A stretch of DNA of 64,000 nt, taken from positions 643,421 to 707,420 of the forward strand of contig JAVFKD010000015.1 in NCBI GenBank assembly GCA_036429605.1, in the 5' to 3' direction. The notes beneath the pieces were generated by a model. The model did not search any database, was not told the origin of the DNA, and worked only from the letters and a program-made list of their open reading frames with translations. The stretch comes from Cladobotryum mycophilum (Eukaryota > Ascomycota > Sordariomycetes > Hypocreales > Hypocreaceae). This document shows positions 45,925 to 57,562 of the stretch, one piece after another; the stretch's first letter is position 1, and the number at the start of each line of letters is the position of its first letter. Made by a program: the position numbers and the translations under genes.

Positions 45925-46122
45925 TTACATAACCACGCATTTGCAACCAACAGGACACCATCTCGCTGAGCGGACTCCTTTACTTCCTTCACACTGAGGA
46001 CAGTCCTCTGGATCGTGTGATATCTCCTCTCTCCTTCCCGGACAATCCGGGTTATAGCATCGTGTGCTACCTCTGGAAACTTGGTGCTTGCACCGATACT
46101 CAATGAGAATACGTGAGCACAT
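45925..46122 (-). CDS. Small Cys-rich protein, putative zinc-binding
   Basis: 65 aa, ATG at 46122. It begins Met-Cys and has nine cysteines: C2, C11, C22, C27, C41, C44, C56, C60 and C62, in patterns such as EYRCKHQ, CYNPDCPG and CPQC. There is no signal peptide, so it is not a typical secreted effector; paired Cys with His point to intracellular metal binding. Short proteins starting with MC and carrying spaced CxxC/CxxxxC and His are common in filamentous ascomycetes and generally uncharacterised. A similar type occurs at 55677. It could have an additional exon. Low coding length keeps confidence moderate. Confidence 0.55.
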   Translation of the reverse strand: MCSRILIEYRCKHQVSRGSTRCYNPDCPGRREEISHDPEDCPQCEGSKGVRSARWCPVGCKCVVM

Positions 46123-47590
46123 GCCGAAGGGATCTGTTCCGATGATGACGCTCGGTTGGTGGCTGGGATACAATATTATTCTTATTATTGCACCGAGCTC
46201 GGATATTACGAACGGATCTCAACAAAAAAACGGTTTGAGGTTGATAAGGCTGGCTAGTTGGCTGGCTGACGGCAACAAGGTTATTTGCGATACAGCATGA
46301 TGAACAGCATAACGAATGATGATGAAGGTTATTAGAATGAATGGATGCTCCAACGGAATATCCAACAGTGGCAATGTTTAGATTATGAGCAAAGATTTTT
46401 CTTCCAACCGAAAACTCGCCCGCAAACGCCAGTGTGTCTTAATATGGCTGGGCTAGCATGTATTGGTTTGGCCGCGTCAGAAATGATTCAGCACGGCGCT
46501 TCTCTGGTCTGGCCATTAATTATTATACGAGGACATGCAAGCAAGCCTGTTTCCGTAACAGCCGGGCCCAAAATAGAGACAGTGTGTGGCTTTCCAGTGA
46601 CGAACCTGCAGGACAAGAACTCGTACCTGAATTAGGGAGCTGCACGTTTATGGAGTAGTGCACACGCCGAGTTGCGTACCATTTGCATTTGGATGCTACT
46701 CTGTTGCATGAGACAGCAGCCTTTTTGTAAGTCAGGTCACCTGCTGCTTGCTTGCTTGCTTGCTCGCTTGTGTCTCATTCTCGCCTTTGAAGGCGGCTGA
46801 GGGAAGACACACACACACACACACACAGGGTTGTGAGGCCCTCAGCCTCGTCACTGAAAGAGTGTGTAATAGCTGGATAATCATCGACGGTTCTGGTATT
46901 CGAATTAGAGAAATTCCATCGTGTTAATTAAAGCATCATTTTAATTTTAATTTTGACTTTGACTGCTTGTTGGTCTTCAAACGCTTATTATCCATTCCTC
47001 TTCCTCCTCCTCATTAAAAACGAGTGCGGCTTATAGTTGTTCCGCCCCACCCGCCGCGACGAAAAATTCATGAATCCAGTTCAGTTCATCATCCATCGCC
47101 AGGCCCCCTCCAAACATCATCTAATTTGAGCAACACGTATCACTCCCTCTCGTTGACGAGTCGCTCTCTTTTCATCTCCAACTTGAACAAGGACACACGC
47201 CTCAGCGACGACATTGCGACTACTGTCAATAGCTCATTTTCTCTGTACATCAACACACATACACACACACAGGGCCCCTCTCTTTCTCTCAAGCCCAGCA
47301 GGTACCGTGCCTAGACGTGGTTTGATTTTACAAGGCGCATAGAGTTGTCACACGAGCTAGCGAATACACTTGATCATCCGTGGATGTCAGCATCGTATTT
47401 CTGCTCTGCTCATCCGTCTCGAGTTTGCGCACGCGTTGAATCTGTGAAATTTTCGTGCGCCATATTGATTTGATATCAACGTCGCTCATACCATCCTCTC
47501 TGCCATTGATCGTGGTAGCTATCGCAGCAGACTGCGCTGTGCCTGATTATTTTCCCTCTTGGCGGCGCTAAGCGTCTTTACCCTGAAATA
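46123..47590. other. Divergent intergenic region before the KH gene
   Basis: About 1.47 kb. It contains a (CTTG)n run (46747-46765), a (CA)n run (46808-46828), a TTAA-rich patch (46923-46955) and another (CA)n patch (47251-47271). Open frames have no domains. The last few hundred bases should be the KH gene promoter and leader. Confidence 0.4.
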
Positions 47591-49510
47591 ATGGCTGAAC
47601 CACATCCTGATATCCAAAGCATTCTGGCGGCGCTTGGTGAGATCCAATTCAGACGGCGATGAATGCCCACAGTGACTGACTTTTTTCCTTTCCTGCTAGC
47701 CTCCCAACGACCGCCCTCATCAACCCCGACCCAAACACCTCCCGCAGCGCCTGGTCAGGCCTATCCGGCCCCTCCTGGTGGTGCCCAGCCCACGCACTAT
47801 CAACCTCCTCCGCCTGGAGTAGGAGGATATGGTGGCCCTTCCGCCCAGCCTCTGCCAACGCCGGCTTCTAGCGGCAATGTCGACTTGAGCGCCATCCGAC
47901 CCGTCAATTCGGGTACCATGAACTTTGACGATGTCATCTCCAAGGCTAGGGCTTTTGCTGCTGAGAAAGGCATCACGTCATATGACCGTCCCCTTGTGTA
48001 TGGCGCGGATTCGAGAAACCCTGATAGACCCTACCGTCGCTCCAGGTCCCGATCCCCACCTCGTGGCGAATATCATAACCCCAATAATCATTCATACCGA
48101 GACGATCGTCGCGGTGGACAGGGCCGGGAATATGGTGGTGGACGTGATCGCTCCTACTCTCCCCCGAACCGTGGCCGTACTTTTTCTCCACGGGGTGCTG
48201 GCAGTGGCCGTGAAAGATCTCCCATCAGAGGTGGTGATGATAACTCCGAGACGATCCAGATCGAATCTAGTCTTGTCGGCTTAATCATTGGTCGACAGGG
48301 TGAAAACCTCCGAAGAATTGAGGCCGATACCAACTGCCGGGTTCAATTCCTCGCGGCCACTGACGGTGGGCCCTTTAGACAGTGTAAGATTACTGGTCCT
48401 CGTCCTCGCCGTGCTGATGTCAAGACCGCCATCAACCGTATTATTGAAGATAGCGGTATGGGCGCTCTCAACCGTGCTCAGGAAAAGCCTCGGGACCCGA
48501 ACAGAGGAGGCGCCGCTGCGTTGCGGGATGGCGAGGATCATATGCAGATTATGGTTCCCGACCGCACTGTCGGCCTCATCATTGGCCGAGGTGGCGAGAC
48601 GATCCGCGATCTCCAAGAGCGATCTGGATGTCATATCAATATTGTTGGAGAGTCCAAGAGTGTCAATGGTCTACGTCCCGTCAACCTGATTGGATCCCGT
48701 GAAGCGGCCGCTCGAGCCAAAGACTTCATCATGGAAATTGTCGACAGTGATAGTCGTGGTGATGGTCCCGCATCAGGCACCAAGAAACCCCCAGCTGCAG
48801 CTCGCCCTGAAGCACCCCCAAGAGATTTCGGAGGTGTCAGTGCCAGTGCTGGGCCCGGTGCCGGAGCCGGCGGTCCCGACAAGATTAACGATTCCGTCTA
48901 TGTACCTTCAGATGCCGTAGGCATGATTATAGGAAAGGGTGGCGAGACGATCCGTGAGATGCAGAATACCACTGGCTGTAAGATCAATGTGGCTCAGTCA
49001 TCAGGTCCCGGTGAGGTTCAGAGAGAAATTGCCCTGATTGGATCCCGCGATAGTATCGCCCGTGCTAAGCAGGCCATTGATGAGAAAGTGGAAGCGGTGG
49101 TATGTGTTGGATGTTCACCTATCCTCGTACAATAATTATACTAACAGCTTTCTAGCGACAGAAGAGTGGCGGCAGCGGCGGCGGCGGCGGTGGTGGTGGT
49201 GGCCGTCCTGCTCGTGGTCACCATGATCTTGACCGACCCAGCAACAACTACTCTCACCAAGGTCCCGATCCTACTAACCAACCTCCCCAAGTTCCTTCAG
49301 GTGATGGTCAAGACCCGTATGCCCAATGTGAGTGATTCATTTACCCTCGAGACAATTTTATACCATGCACTAACATGCCTACGCACAGATGGCGGTTACC
49401 AAAACTATGTGGCGCTGTGGTATCAGTCGTTGATGTACCAGCAGCAACAGGGAGGTCAAGGAGCTCCCGCGGGTGCGCCTACAGGAGCACCTCCTCCCGG
49501 AGCCCAGTGA
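47591..49510 (+). CDS. Triple KH-domain RNA-binding protein (FUBP-like)
   Basis: 579 aa in four exons: 47591-47636, 47700-49099, 49156-49327, 49389-49510. Introns are 52-63 nt with good GT/AG sites and branch-like CTAAC text. Residues 20-75 are Pro/Gln-rich, 120-195 Arg/Ser/Gly-rich (RSRSRSPPRG), typical of RNA-binding and nuclear proteins. Three KH domains follow with intact GxxG loops: GRQG (213-216), GRGG (311-314) and GKGG (427-430). A poly-Gly segment and a C-terminal GGYQNYVALWYQSLMYQQQQ tail complete the layout of metazoan FUBP/KSRP and its fungal relatives, which bind single-stranded AU-rich RNA or DNA and influence mRNA stability, splicing or transcription. No frame corrections are needed. 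The short first exon is supported by the splice phase and by the helical MAEPHPDIQSILAALA start. Confidence 0.92.
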
Positions 49511-52056
49511 TGCCCCTGACTTTGCGGCGACTGCATGATTTCATGACTGGGTGTGACCATGATTGAGCGCTGGCCTTTGAATAACCGCAGACTGAGCGCC
49601 GTTTGAGATGCCTTGACTTGATTGATAACGCCATCGGAAACCCCTGGGAGGTACAAACCTTTGCCACCACGACTGCATGACATTACTTGAAGAAGTCCAC
49701 GTCTGTACATCATTTATACCCTTTTCTTCACTGAGGATCGTTGACTTGGACTTGGGCGGCCCGTTTGTTTTCATGAACGTATACCCTATTCCCCCGGTGG
49801 CTACTGGGAGATCGATACTTGAGACTTTTTCTTTGCAAGAGCGACATATGATGCCTGCCTGCTTGCCCCCTACTTTTTTTTGTTTTGATTTCCATGCTCT
49901 TTTATCACCAGGCCGAGGACACTCTTTTCCAGGACAGTTGCAGGCTGACGAGCAAGCGCAATCTCCGAAGCTATATTTGGCCCCACTGGTGTAGTCCTTT
50001 CAGAGAGCTGTGATTTTTGGACTCGCTTTGACATGTTGATACATTCATCATGATGGCCGATGCCCACTCACTGCTCCGGGAATGACGTGTGTTATAATGG
50101 AAATCCTGCTCATCTTGCCTGTTTGCGGACATGGCTCTGAAGGGCCTTTTTGCGTTGATTTGATGACTGTTAGAGGCGCACCGCAGTGTTTCCTGAACCG
50201 AGCAATTGAGTCCCAAGAAACTTGAAGGAACGTTGGACTATGGATTCGCCTTATTCCAATGACACTCGCGACATGGTTTAATCTACATGGACTCGACTTG
50301 TTGGTCTGGTTTACGGTCAAGCTAAAGACATGAGTGTGTTGCAGGCTGACCCAAAGCTGACCCTTTCGTGCGCCCTCACGGTTTCTAAGCTGTTTTTTGC
50401 ACTCTACTGCCGGTGCTGGTGCCTATAGGGGTAGGGTAGGGTAGCATTTGCTGCAGCCAAGGTGAATGAATTGGAATTTTCTCTGTTGACTGGCGTTTGA
50501 AAAAGAAAATTCGAAAAAATGTGGGTTTGGGAAGAGAGATGATGGTATGGGATTTGATGAACTGCCATGAAATGTACACATAGCTGATTTATTGATTTTG
50601 TCGGTAATACGAAGAGTACCATGGATGGATTTGTGCGTTGTGACTGGCTTTTACTCACTCATCATGGTCTTTGTTCCCGTCCCTTTATTCAAGAACTCGT
50701 AGAGTAACATTACTCTGATGATTGCATTCATAGCCTCGCAGGAGCCGAGCGTCACCTGAACAAGTTTTTCGTTGTCTGTCAGCATTGCGCATCAACGGAC
50801 AGCGATGCCCGCATTAGCATGACAGATCGCCTTGCCTTGAGGGAGTAGGGCACCAACGCCATGAGAGAACCTTGTTCATGCATCTAGTCGATTTAGGCAT
50901 ACGCGATTTTGCGTTATACGTGTATAGACATGGACTCTGCATTGTCTGCCAAGAAGGTATGAACAGGGGGGTTTGACGCCGTTCGCCTCAGTTAAATCGA
51001 AGCGAGATGGTGGCTGGCTCATGGGTTGTGTGCTTGGACATATTCCTTTTTTTTTTTCATGAAGGAAGCATGATGAAGCTGGTATGACGTTGGGAGCGGA
51101 GGACACAAAGATACCAAACTTGGACTTGTCGCAATCGATTCCAGGCAGATGCGATTTGTCTCTCCGACTTTTGCAGAAGCCGAGAGGGAGAGAGGAGAGA
51201 GCACGAGACGAAGTTCCCACAAGTGCCGGGCATGTACCGAAAAAGTATAGACGAGCTGATGGAGGGTGGGAGATGGGAGGAGAGGGGGGAGGGAGGTTGA
51301 AGCCATGAATGGGGCCAAGCTTGGATGAATGGGGGGATGGAGCACATACCTGAGTGGGCAAGGTTTGTACAGTGCAGGATCAAGATGTGGATGAAGATGA
51401 TGAGGATGAGGATATTGTTATTGCTATTGATGGAGTGAGTAGCTTTGCATGTCCCCCCCGGCTTTGGCCCCCCCGGGGCGTGTGTACCACATACATGTAG
51501 ACGAAAGCACCGCGGAGAGAAGAGAAGCCTTCCACCTCACCGCCGAGGATTTACGTACATACACACATTCAACGCAGGGAGACTGATGTGAGGGAAAACA
51601 AGATTGATCGAAAAGAAAGTAGGACTCTGTAGATGATGCAAGGAGCACGCCCCCACAAGTCTTGGTCTGTTGATGTTTTTTTTTGTTTTTTTACTGCATG
51701 GACTCGATGCGATTCGTAGATCATAAATGCAACATTCTATTACTATGACTACAACTACTGCTTGATGCGTAAAGACGTGCATTACGTGAGAGGGGGGCAG
51801 TGCAATGCAGTACAGCAAATTCAAAAAAGAAGGTCTCCTCCACGTCGGCTGTTCTGCATGTCTCACTTACTCTCAACCGAGGTGCGCACGAGGAAGCCTT
51901 TTTTTTTTTTTGTGGTATTTTCTCTCTGTTTTCTCAATCGACCGAGGGGGAGAAGAAGAAAGAAAGAAAGAAGGAAGGAAGAGTTTGTTTGCTTGCCATT
52001 TTGAGTATCTTTGAAAGGAGGTGGTGGTTATCTGAGACAAGGGAGGGGGGACGGAG

Positions 52057-52350
<294 letters not shown>

Positions 52351-52710
52351 GAGAAACTTTGTTTTGGCTGCCGTGATCGGTCCAGGTGGAGAGGGTTCTT
52401 GTGGCTTATAGTACAATTTCCCTTTGCAGATTTTCTGTCATATTATATTTCATTCACACGGCCTTTCTTTTCTCGAGGATACATGCCTTTTGAAGCCTGG
52501 TCCTGATGGAACAGAAGAAGAAAGCAAAGGAGGAGGAGGGAACGGCAAGGCAGGGCGGAGGACGCATTGCATACTCGTTATGGCGCCGGAGAAACAGCAC
52601 CGGAGGGTACTTGATACCTTGGTAGTACCAAGTCTAGATGTTCAACACGTACTAGATGATATGCAACCTCGTGCGACTAATGTACAAGCATGTACGGTTT
52701 ACGAGGCGAG

Positions 52711-52747
52711 CTGCTGTGCTGTGCTGTGCTGTGATGTGATGTGATGT
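52711..52747 (+). repeat. GCTGT then GATGT pentamer repeat
   Basis: Tandem five-base units that change from GCTGT to GATGT half-way, within the gene-poor region. Confidence 0.65.
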
Positions 52748-55676
52748 GCGACATGGGTAGGAGCGGCATCTTGAGTTCTCGCAGCGATATCGAGAAGGGT
52801 AGGCGCCGATGAAGCTGCCGAGCGGTTTCTGATGTTACATTGACTATGTATGTATGTATTACCTATCGATGCTGTGCGCGTCATTCATTTATATTGTTGC
52901 TGTTTTGGCCTCGACAATGAATGAATGAATGAATGAATGAACAAGGAAGACAAGGCAACAAATAAGCCTCCGGAGTTGGCGATGATGGATAAAATGCTTT
53001 TATAGAAGGGAACACCATGGTTGATGGGATCAGGAGCTATTGAGGACTGAGTTGGGGGCGGTGGTGACACTAACAATGAACAGTCGTCCATCCATCCATG
53101 AGTGGTGAGTGATGAGTGATGACAGACAAGGCAGACAGTGTCAAGTGTCCAAGTAGTCAGTAGTCTACGATCTAATTCATGGAAGCAATTGAATGGACTA
53201 GAACTCACAAGTTTGACTCTAGCTGTGGAACCAGCCAGCGCGCCTGTTCATGGTACGGTACGGTACTTACTTCTGTAGAGCGACAAGCAACTCGACTTGC
53301 CTCATCACTTCCCCACCTAATTATTAGTGTTTGAGAGTACATGATGCACTGTTCGTTGCAGGATGCATGTCCAAGTACCCTCAAACCATCCAGTAGCAGT
53401 TCTGTTCTATTTGAATATTCATTCGGCTTCCCTCCACTGTATCGCCACGCCGCTATCACCAAGCCTTCCGTACCCTATACTAACCGCCCTGTACGTACCT
53501 GTAATGCATCCACGCGCCAGCCATTCATGGATCTCTCTCGGTCAAAGCTCCTTCAATGGCGCCTGCAGCATCTCTTCCCTCCGTCCCTCCATCACCCCTC
53601 ATCCCATGTCAATCTCCGCCAACGGAGCATCACACTCCCTTCTATTGGCCTGATATCCCGTAACCTCTCGGCTGCATATCTCCCTGTTGCATTCTGCTAC
53701 AGGTACATATGAGCTGATCCATCGACTAAGAAGGAAAGAAAGAGTGAGAGAAAAAAAGATGTGGAGAGTGGGACTTGAGAGAGAGAGGCTTCATTAGCTT
53801 GTGGTCATGGCATGTGGCGTATGCGGCACGCGCCCTCTCTTCCCGCCCCAAGTCTATTCAGTTCATGTTCACAGTCCCTCTCGCTCGCTTTCTCTTTCGT
53901 CTGGCTCTCTTGGTCCGGTCAGGATGTTCTCGACCTTGAGATCTAGTTGACTCAAGTTTTCGGCGAGGTTCCACTTTTTGCGAGTTCCTGTTGTTGGCCC
54001 CAAGCCTTCGGTCCTCGGTTATCCGCAAGTTTGTTCAAGCGAGCCAACAAACAATATTCCCTTTTCCGTCCAAAACACGCGTTGCTTGCTTGGCAATGGG
54101 GGGAGCGAGGAGTTGACTGGAGTGTGGGCTGGGAGTTGACTTGGCCTTTTTGCATCATGCAAATTTGCACATGATTGACAGATTCCAAAAAAAAAAAAAA
54201 AAGGTCCCATAACTCCGTACAGTACGAGACACGGATTACGCCTGGACCATGACCATCTCATGCATTTATCCGTTATTGAAGGACCAAGCAAAAAAAGCCG
54301 TCTCTTCCGCTTGACTAGAGAGCCTTGATGAATGCGGGATGCGCGCCTGCGTTCTGCGTTCTGCGGTCTGCGTCTGCGTCTGGTTTTGGCTTTCTGAGGC
54401 CTCGCGCTCTCTCTCCCTCCCTCTCTCTGTCTTCCTTCCTGCAGGGTTCGCCCTAGTTTCATGTACCAAGCAGAAGCCGTCTTCAGCCTACGCGAATGAC
54501 TAGCCAAACGTAGATGCAGCCACACACATATTTGCCGTGGCCGACGGAGTACATGCGCACAGTATAATGCAACAGCACGCCTTGCAGCATTGCACACACA
54601 ACGAAGGCCGACCGACGACGACTCCTCGACACGGTTGGCCAGATCTTGACAAGATCGCACTGGGGCTAAACCTGCTCCAGCGACACAAAATCCACAACGC
54701 AGAACACAGGGGGAGGGGACAAGCTGCTGCAAACGTGGCCTGAGATTCCACCAAAAACCTTGTCCATTCTGCTGCCCCCCCGGAGTCTTCTCACACGAGC
54801 CTCGAATGTCTTCTTAGTCCCCATACCAAGGGCCCACCACCTTCAAGAGTGTGGTCCAAGGAGAAGTCCGAAAGTGACAGATGACAACAGGCCAGAAGTG
54901 TTTCTGCGTGTGACGCCCAAGTGGGCAATTTCATGCAGTGCCGTTGCAATGATCTCAAGTTAATTATGTATGTAGACTTACGACGGGGAGGGGGTGTGTA
55001 TTGGAAGCGATATGGCTTGCAGGTCTGTAGTCGACTCTGCTGCTGCTGCTGCTGCTGCTGCCACAGCTAGCATGTCTTCATTACCCTTCCCAACCTTGTT
55101 CTTGCAACTAGCAGCTCTCTCTCCCTTCTTTTATTTCGTATTTTTCATTTCATTCTTTATTACTTTCTTTCATCCGCGGTGACCCGCCATTTACACCAAA
55201 GGGCACTTCTTGTATGTATTATCCCACCACTTCAGCTTTGCCAACAACCAACACGACACGGGCCTTTGCATCACACCAGCAAATATTGATCAACCAACAT
55301 CATATACGGGAGAATCCGTTATTCTTCCTCTGACAAACCAATTGGTAAGAATGTTTGTGCCAACGAAACCCCATTTTTTCTGTATGCCCTCTACCCGCAA
55401 GTTAACGCCGTTGGCCATGGTTGGTCTCCTACATACCAGTCTACCTAGTGCTAATACTCCCTTCCTCCCGCCTGTCTAGGTCTACCTCTTCTTGAACTTG
55501 ACGTTTGAGGAATACAGTACCATCATTTGATCTTACCATTTAAAACGGCTGGCAAATCTTGAAGCCCGCCGTTGTCGCCCTATATATCCAGCCGGTGGAT
55601 ATATCGCTTTCAGGCTAGGGTTTATTAAGACCCCTGGGACATTCTTCCTCTTACAGCATCCCCCCTCTGCGCCGTC

Positions 55677-55976
55677 ATGTGTCGGATGGTCATTTTCAGC
55701 GGCACTTGCACGAGATGCGGCGATGCCCAAACATGGGACGAACTTTCCCAGGAACTATCATGTCTCGAAGCAAAGAATAATGGCTTCTTTGGCGAGTGCT
55801 CCAACGGCGTATTTGCCGAGCATCACGCCTTCGACCAAGAGTGTGACCGATGCTCCGAGGAAGATGAAGGGATAGGTGATCTCGAAGACCAATTGGTAGA
55901 GGATCTATTTACCCAGGGAAAACGACTCGCAGAAGAGGAATCAACACGGAACGATCGGAAGAGGATAAAGACATAA
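55677..55976 (+). CDS. Small Cys-rich acidic protein, putative zinc-binding
   Basis: 99 aa, ATG at 55677, single exon. It starts Met-Cys and has C2, C11, C14, C29, C41, C56 and C59 with histidines H48/H49 between, giving CTRC and CDRC knuckles, a likely zinc-binding fold. The C-terminal third is very acidic and then basic (EEDEGIGDLEDQLVEDL, NDRKRIKT), which may be a nuclear signal. There is no signal peptide. Family unknown to me; it resembles in style the protein at 45925. Upstream, a TATA-like patch (about 55580-55600) lies at a reasonable promoter distance. Confidence 0.6.
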   Translation: MCRMVIFSGTCTRCGDAQTWDELSQELSCLEAKNNGFFGECSNGVFAEHHAFDQECDRCSEEDEGIGDLEDQLVEDLFTQGKRLAEEESTRNDRKRIKT

Positions 55977-56530
55977 AGGCAACGGGCGTTTTCTGTTTTT
56001 GACATGCTATTGCGGCGACCAATACGGAGAACTTCATACGCACGCATGCATACACACAACGACACAGAAGGCATTCGCAACATTGGGATTTTGTTTGGGA
56101 CTATTTACGGACGGCGTTGGAGGCGTTGGTGGTACCGAGGGACATTTTAATTCAAAGCCCTAGAGAAGGGATGATGCTTTAGCATGCTTTTTATAGCGTT
56201 TTAATGACTTGCAAGTCATTGAATAACCGCGTGTATTCTTACCGGGCAATATATTTTACGCAAACGACGATACGACAAAATCAGCGTGGCTCAGGCCAAG
56301 CATCCGAGGAAGGCATCTATCTATCTATCTCTCTATCTATTCTCAATTATGGACAGGTCAATATGAACGGACACTAGCATAGTCTAGTGTAGGTATATAC
56401 ATATAAATAAAGCAAGGGGAGCTTTTTCTTCTCGTCAGATAAACACATGCAGGTCTCATCATCATTTCCATACCGCCATAGCATCATCATAGTACATCTA
56501 CTCGGCCATGACTCAAAAGGTTCCATCATA
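55977..56530. other. Convergent 3' region with (CTAT)n patch
   Basis: About 550 bp between two convergent genes; contains (ATCT)n text at about 56314-56340. No coding signal. Confidence 0.4.
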
Positions 56531-57457
56531 TCATGTCCGAGACGTCCCTACCTTGCCTTCCCATGTCTCTCGAACGATGCGCCAATACCGATCCCCGTCC
56601 GCCCTTGCATTCATGACGTGCCCCGCGCCCTCGAACTTCTCCCTGCGGACGAGAAAACCGGTTTTTGCCGCACGATTGGCGTGCTCCTCAATGTCCCTTT
56701 GGTCGATGACGAGATCGGCCGAGCCGTAGAGGTACGTCCTGCTCACCTCGAGCGGGACCAGGGCGGCCTCGCGGAAGAGATCCGCGTTGCGGTTCTGAGC
56801 CGGGTACATGAGGCGCAGCTTGTAGCAGAGCCAGGCGAAGAGGAGGGCCAGGTGCAGCAAGGGGGAGGACCACCGGGGGAGGGACTGGAGAAAGGCGCTG
56901 TGGGTGCGCATCCAGTGGAAGTTGCCCGGGCAGGAGTCCATGAGGAGGACGTACCGCGGGAGAACCAGGTCCTGGCCCCGGGTGGCGGCCCTGAGCAGGG
57001 AGGCCATCTTGACGGCGGAGAACATGCCCCCGTTGGAGAAGGCGTGGACGAGGACCCGGGGTACCTGCCGGAGGACGGATGCGTGGCCGATCCTCTCGGC
57101 GCTGGAGGAGGGCTTGGCGAGGCCCTTGAGGAAGGGGATGGCGGGGCGCAGGTGTCTGCTCGCGAGGGGCGGCCAGAGGACGTGCGTGGCCGGGGAGCGG
57201 ACGAGGAGGATGGCGGACGAGGGGAACAGGGCGCGGTGCTGGGCGATGTACTTTGCGATGTGGGCGTCCCGGGCGCCCATCCAGGCGAGCACGATGATGA
57301 GCTCCGGGTCCCGCGAGGTGTGGCCCCGTCTCCTGCCCGCCTCTTCGTCTTCCTGCGGGGTGAAGTAGGATACCGAGGGGCTGAGGCGGTGCATGAAGGA
57401 TAAGGGTTGGGCCGCGTCGGGTTTGGGGGGCGAGAGTTGGGTGGAGGGTGGAGGCAT
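56531..57457 (-). CDS. TMEM53/DUF829 family alpha/beta-hydrolase-like protein
   Basis: 308 aa from ATG 57457. The DUF829 (TMEM53) pattern is clear: LIIVLAWMGARDAHIAKY at the start of the fold, a nucleophile-elbow-like HAFSNGGMFSA, DSCPGNFHW, and a late YGSADLVIDQRDIEEH acid motif followed by FEGAGHVMNAR with a His. In animals TMEM53 is a nuclear-envelope protein; in fungi the role is unknown and enzymatic activity is not proven. A hydrophobic stretch (LLHLALLFAWLCY) could be a membrane segment. The frame stays open upstream to an ATG at 57715, adding 86 residues with Gln and about 15 consecutive His from a trinucleotide repeat; I take MPPP at 57457 as start because the family does not have such an N-terminus. 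Confidence 0.85.
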   Translation of the reverse strand: MPPPSTQLSPPKPDAAQPLSFMHRLSPSVSYFTPQEDEEAGRRRGHTSRDPELIIVLAWMGARDAHIAKYIAQHRALFPSSAILLVRSPATHVLWPPLASRHLRPAIPFLKGLAKPSSSAERIGHASVLRQVPRVLVHAFSNGGMFSAVKMASLLRAATRGQDLVLPRYVLLMDSCPGNFHWMRTHSAFLQSLPRWSSPLLHLALLFAWLCYKLRLMYPAQNRNADLFREAALVPLEVSRTYLYGSADLVIDQRDIEEHANRAAKTGFLVRREKFEGAGHVMNARADGDRYWRIVRETWEGKVGTSRT

Positions 57458-57506
57458 TTTGGGGGGATGGCCTGGTGGGGGGTTTGTGTGGGTGGGATAG
57501 GTGTGG

Positions 57507-57547
<41 letters not shown>

Positions 57548-57562
57548 TTGTTGTTGTTGTAT
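57507..57562 (+). repeat. (GAT)n followed by (GTT)n trinucleotide repeat
   Basis: About 14 GAT/TGA units followed by GTT units, lying just upstream of the DUF829 gene on its coding strand as CAT and CAA repeats. Confidence 0.85.

Noticed and set aside
54019..54732. A 237-codon minus-strand open frame
   Set aside because: Crosses an A-rich homopolymer and (GAGA) text, and shows no family features.
56447..57403. A 318-codon plus-strand open frame
   Set aside because: It is the antisense shadow of the GC-rich DUF829 gene, whose motifs are clear on the minus strand.
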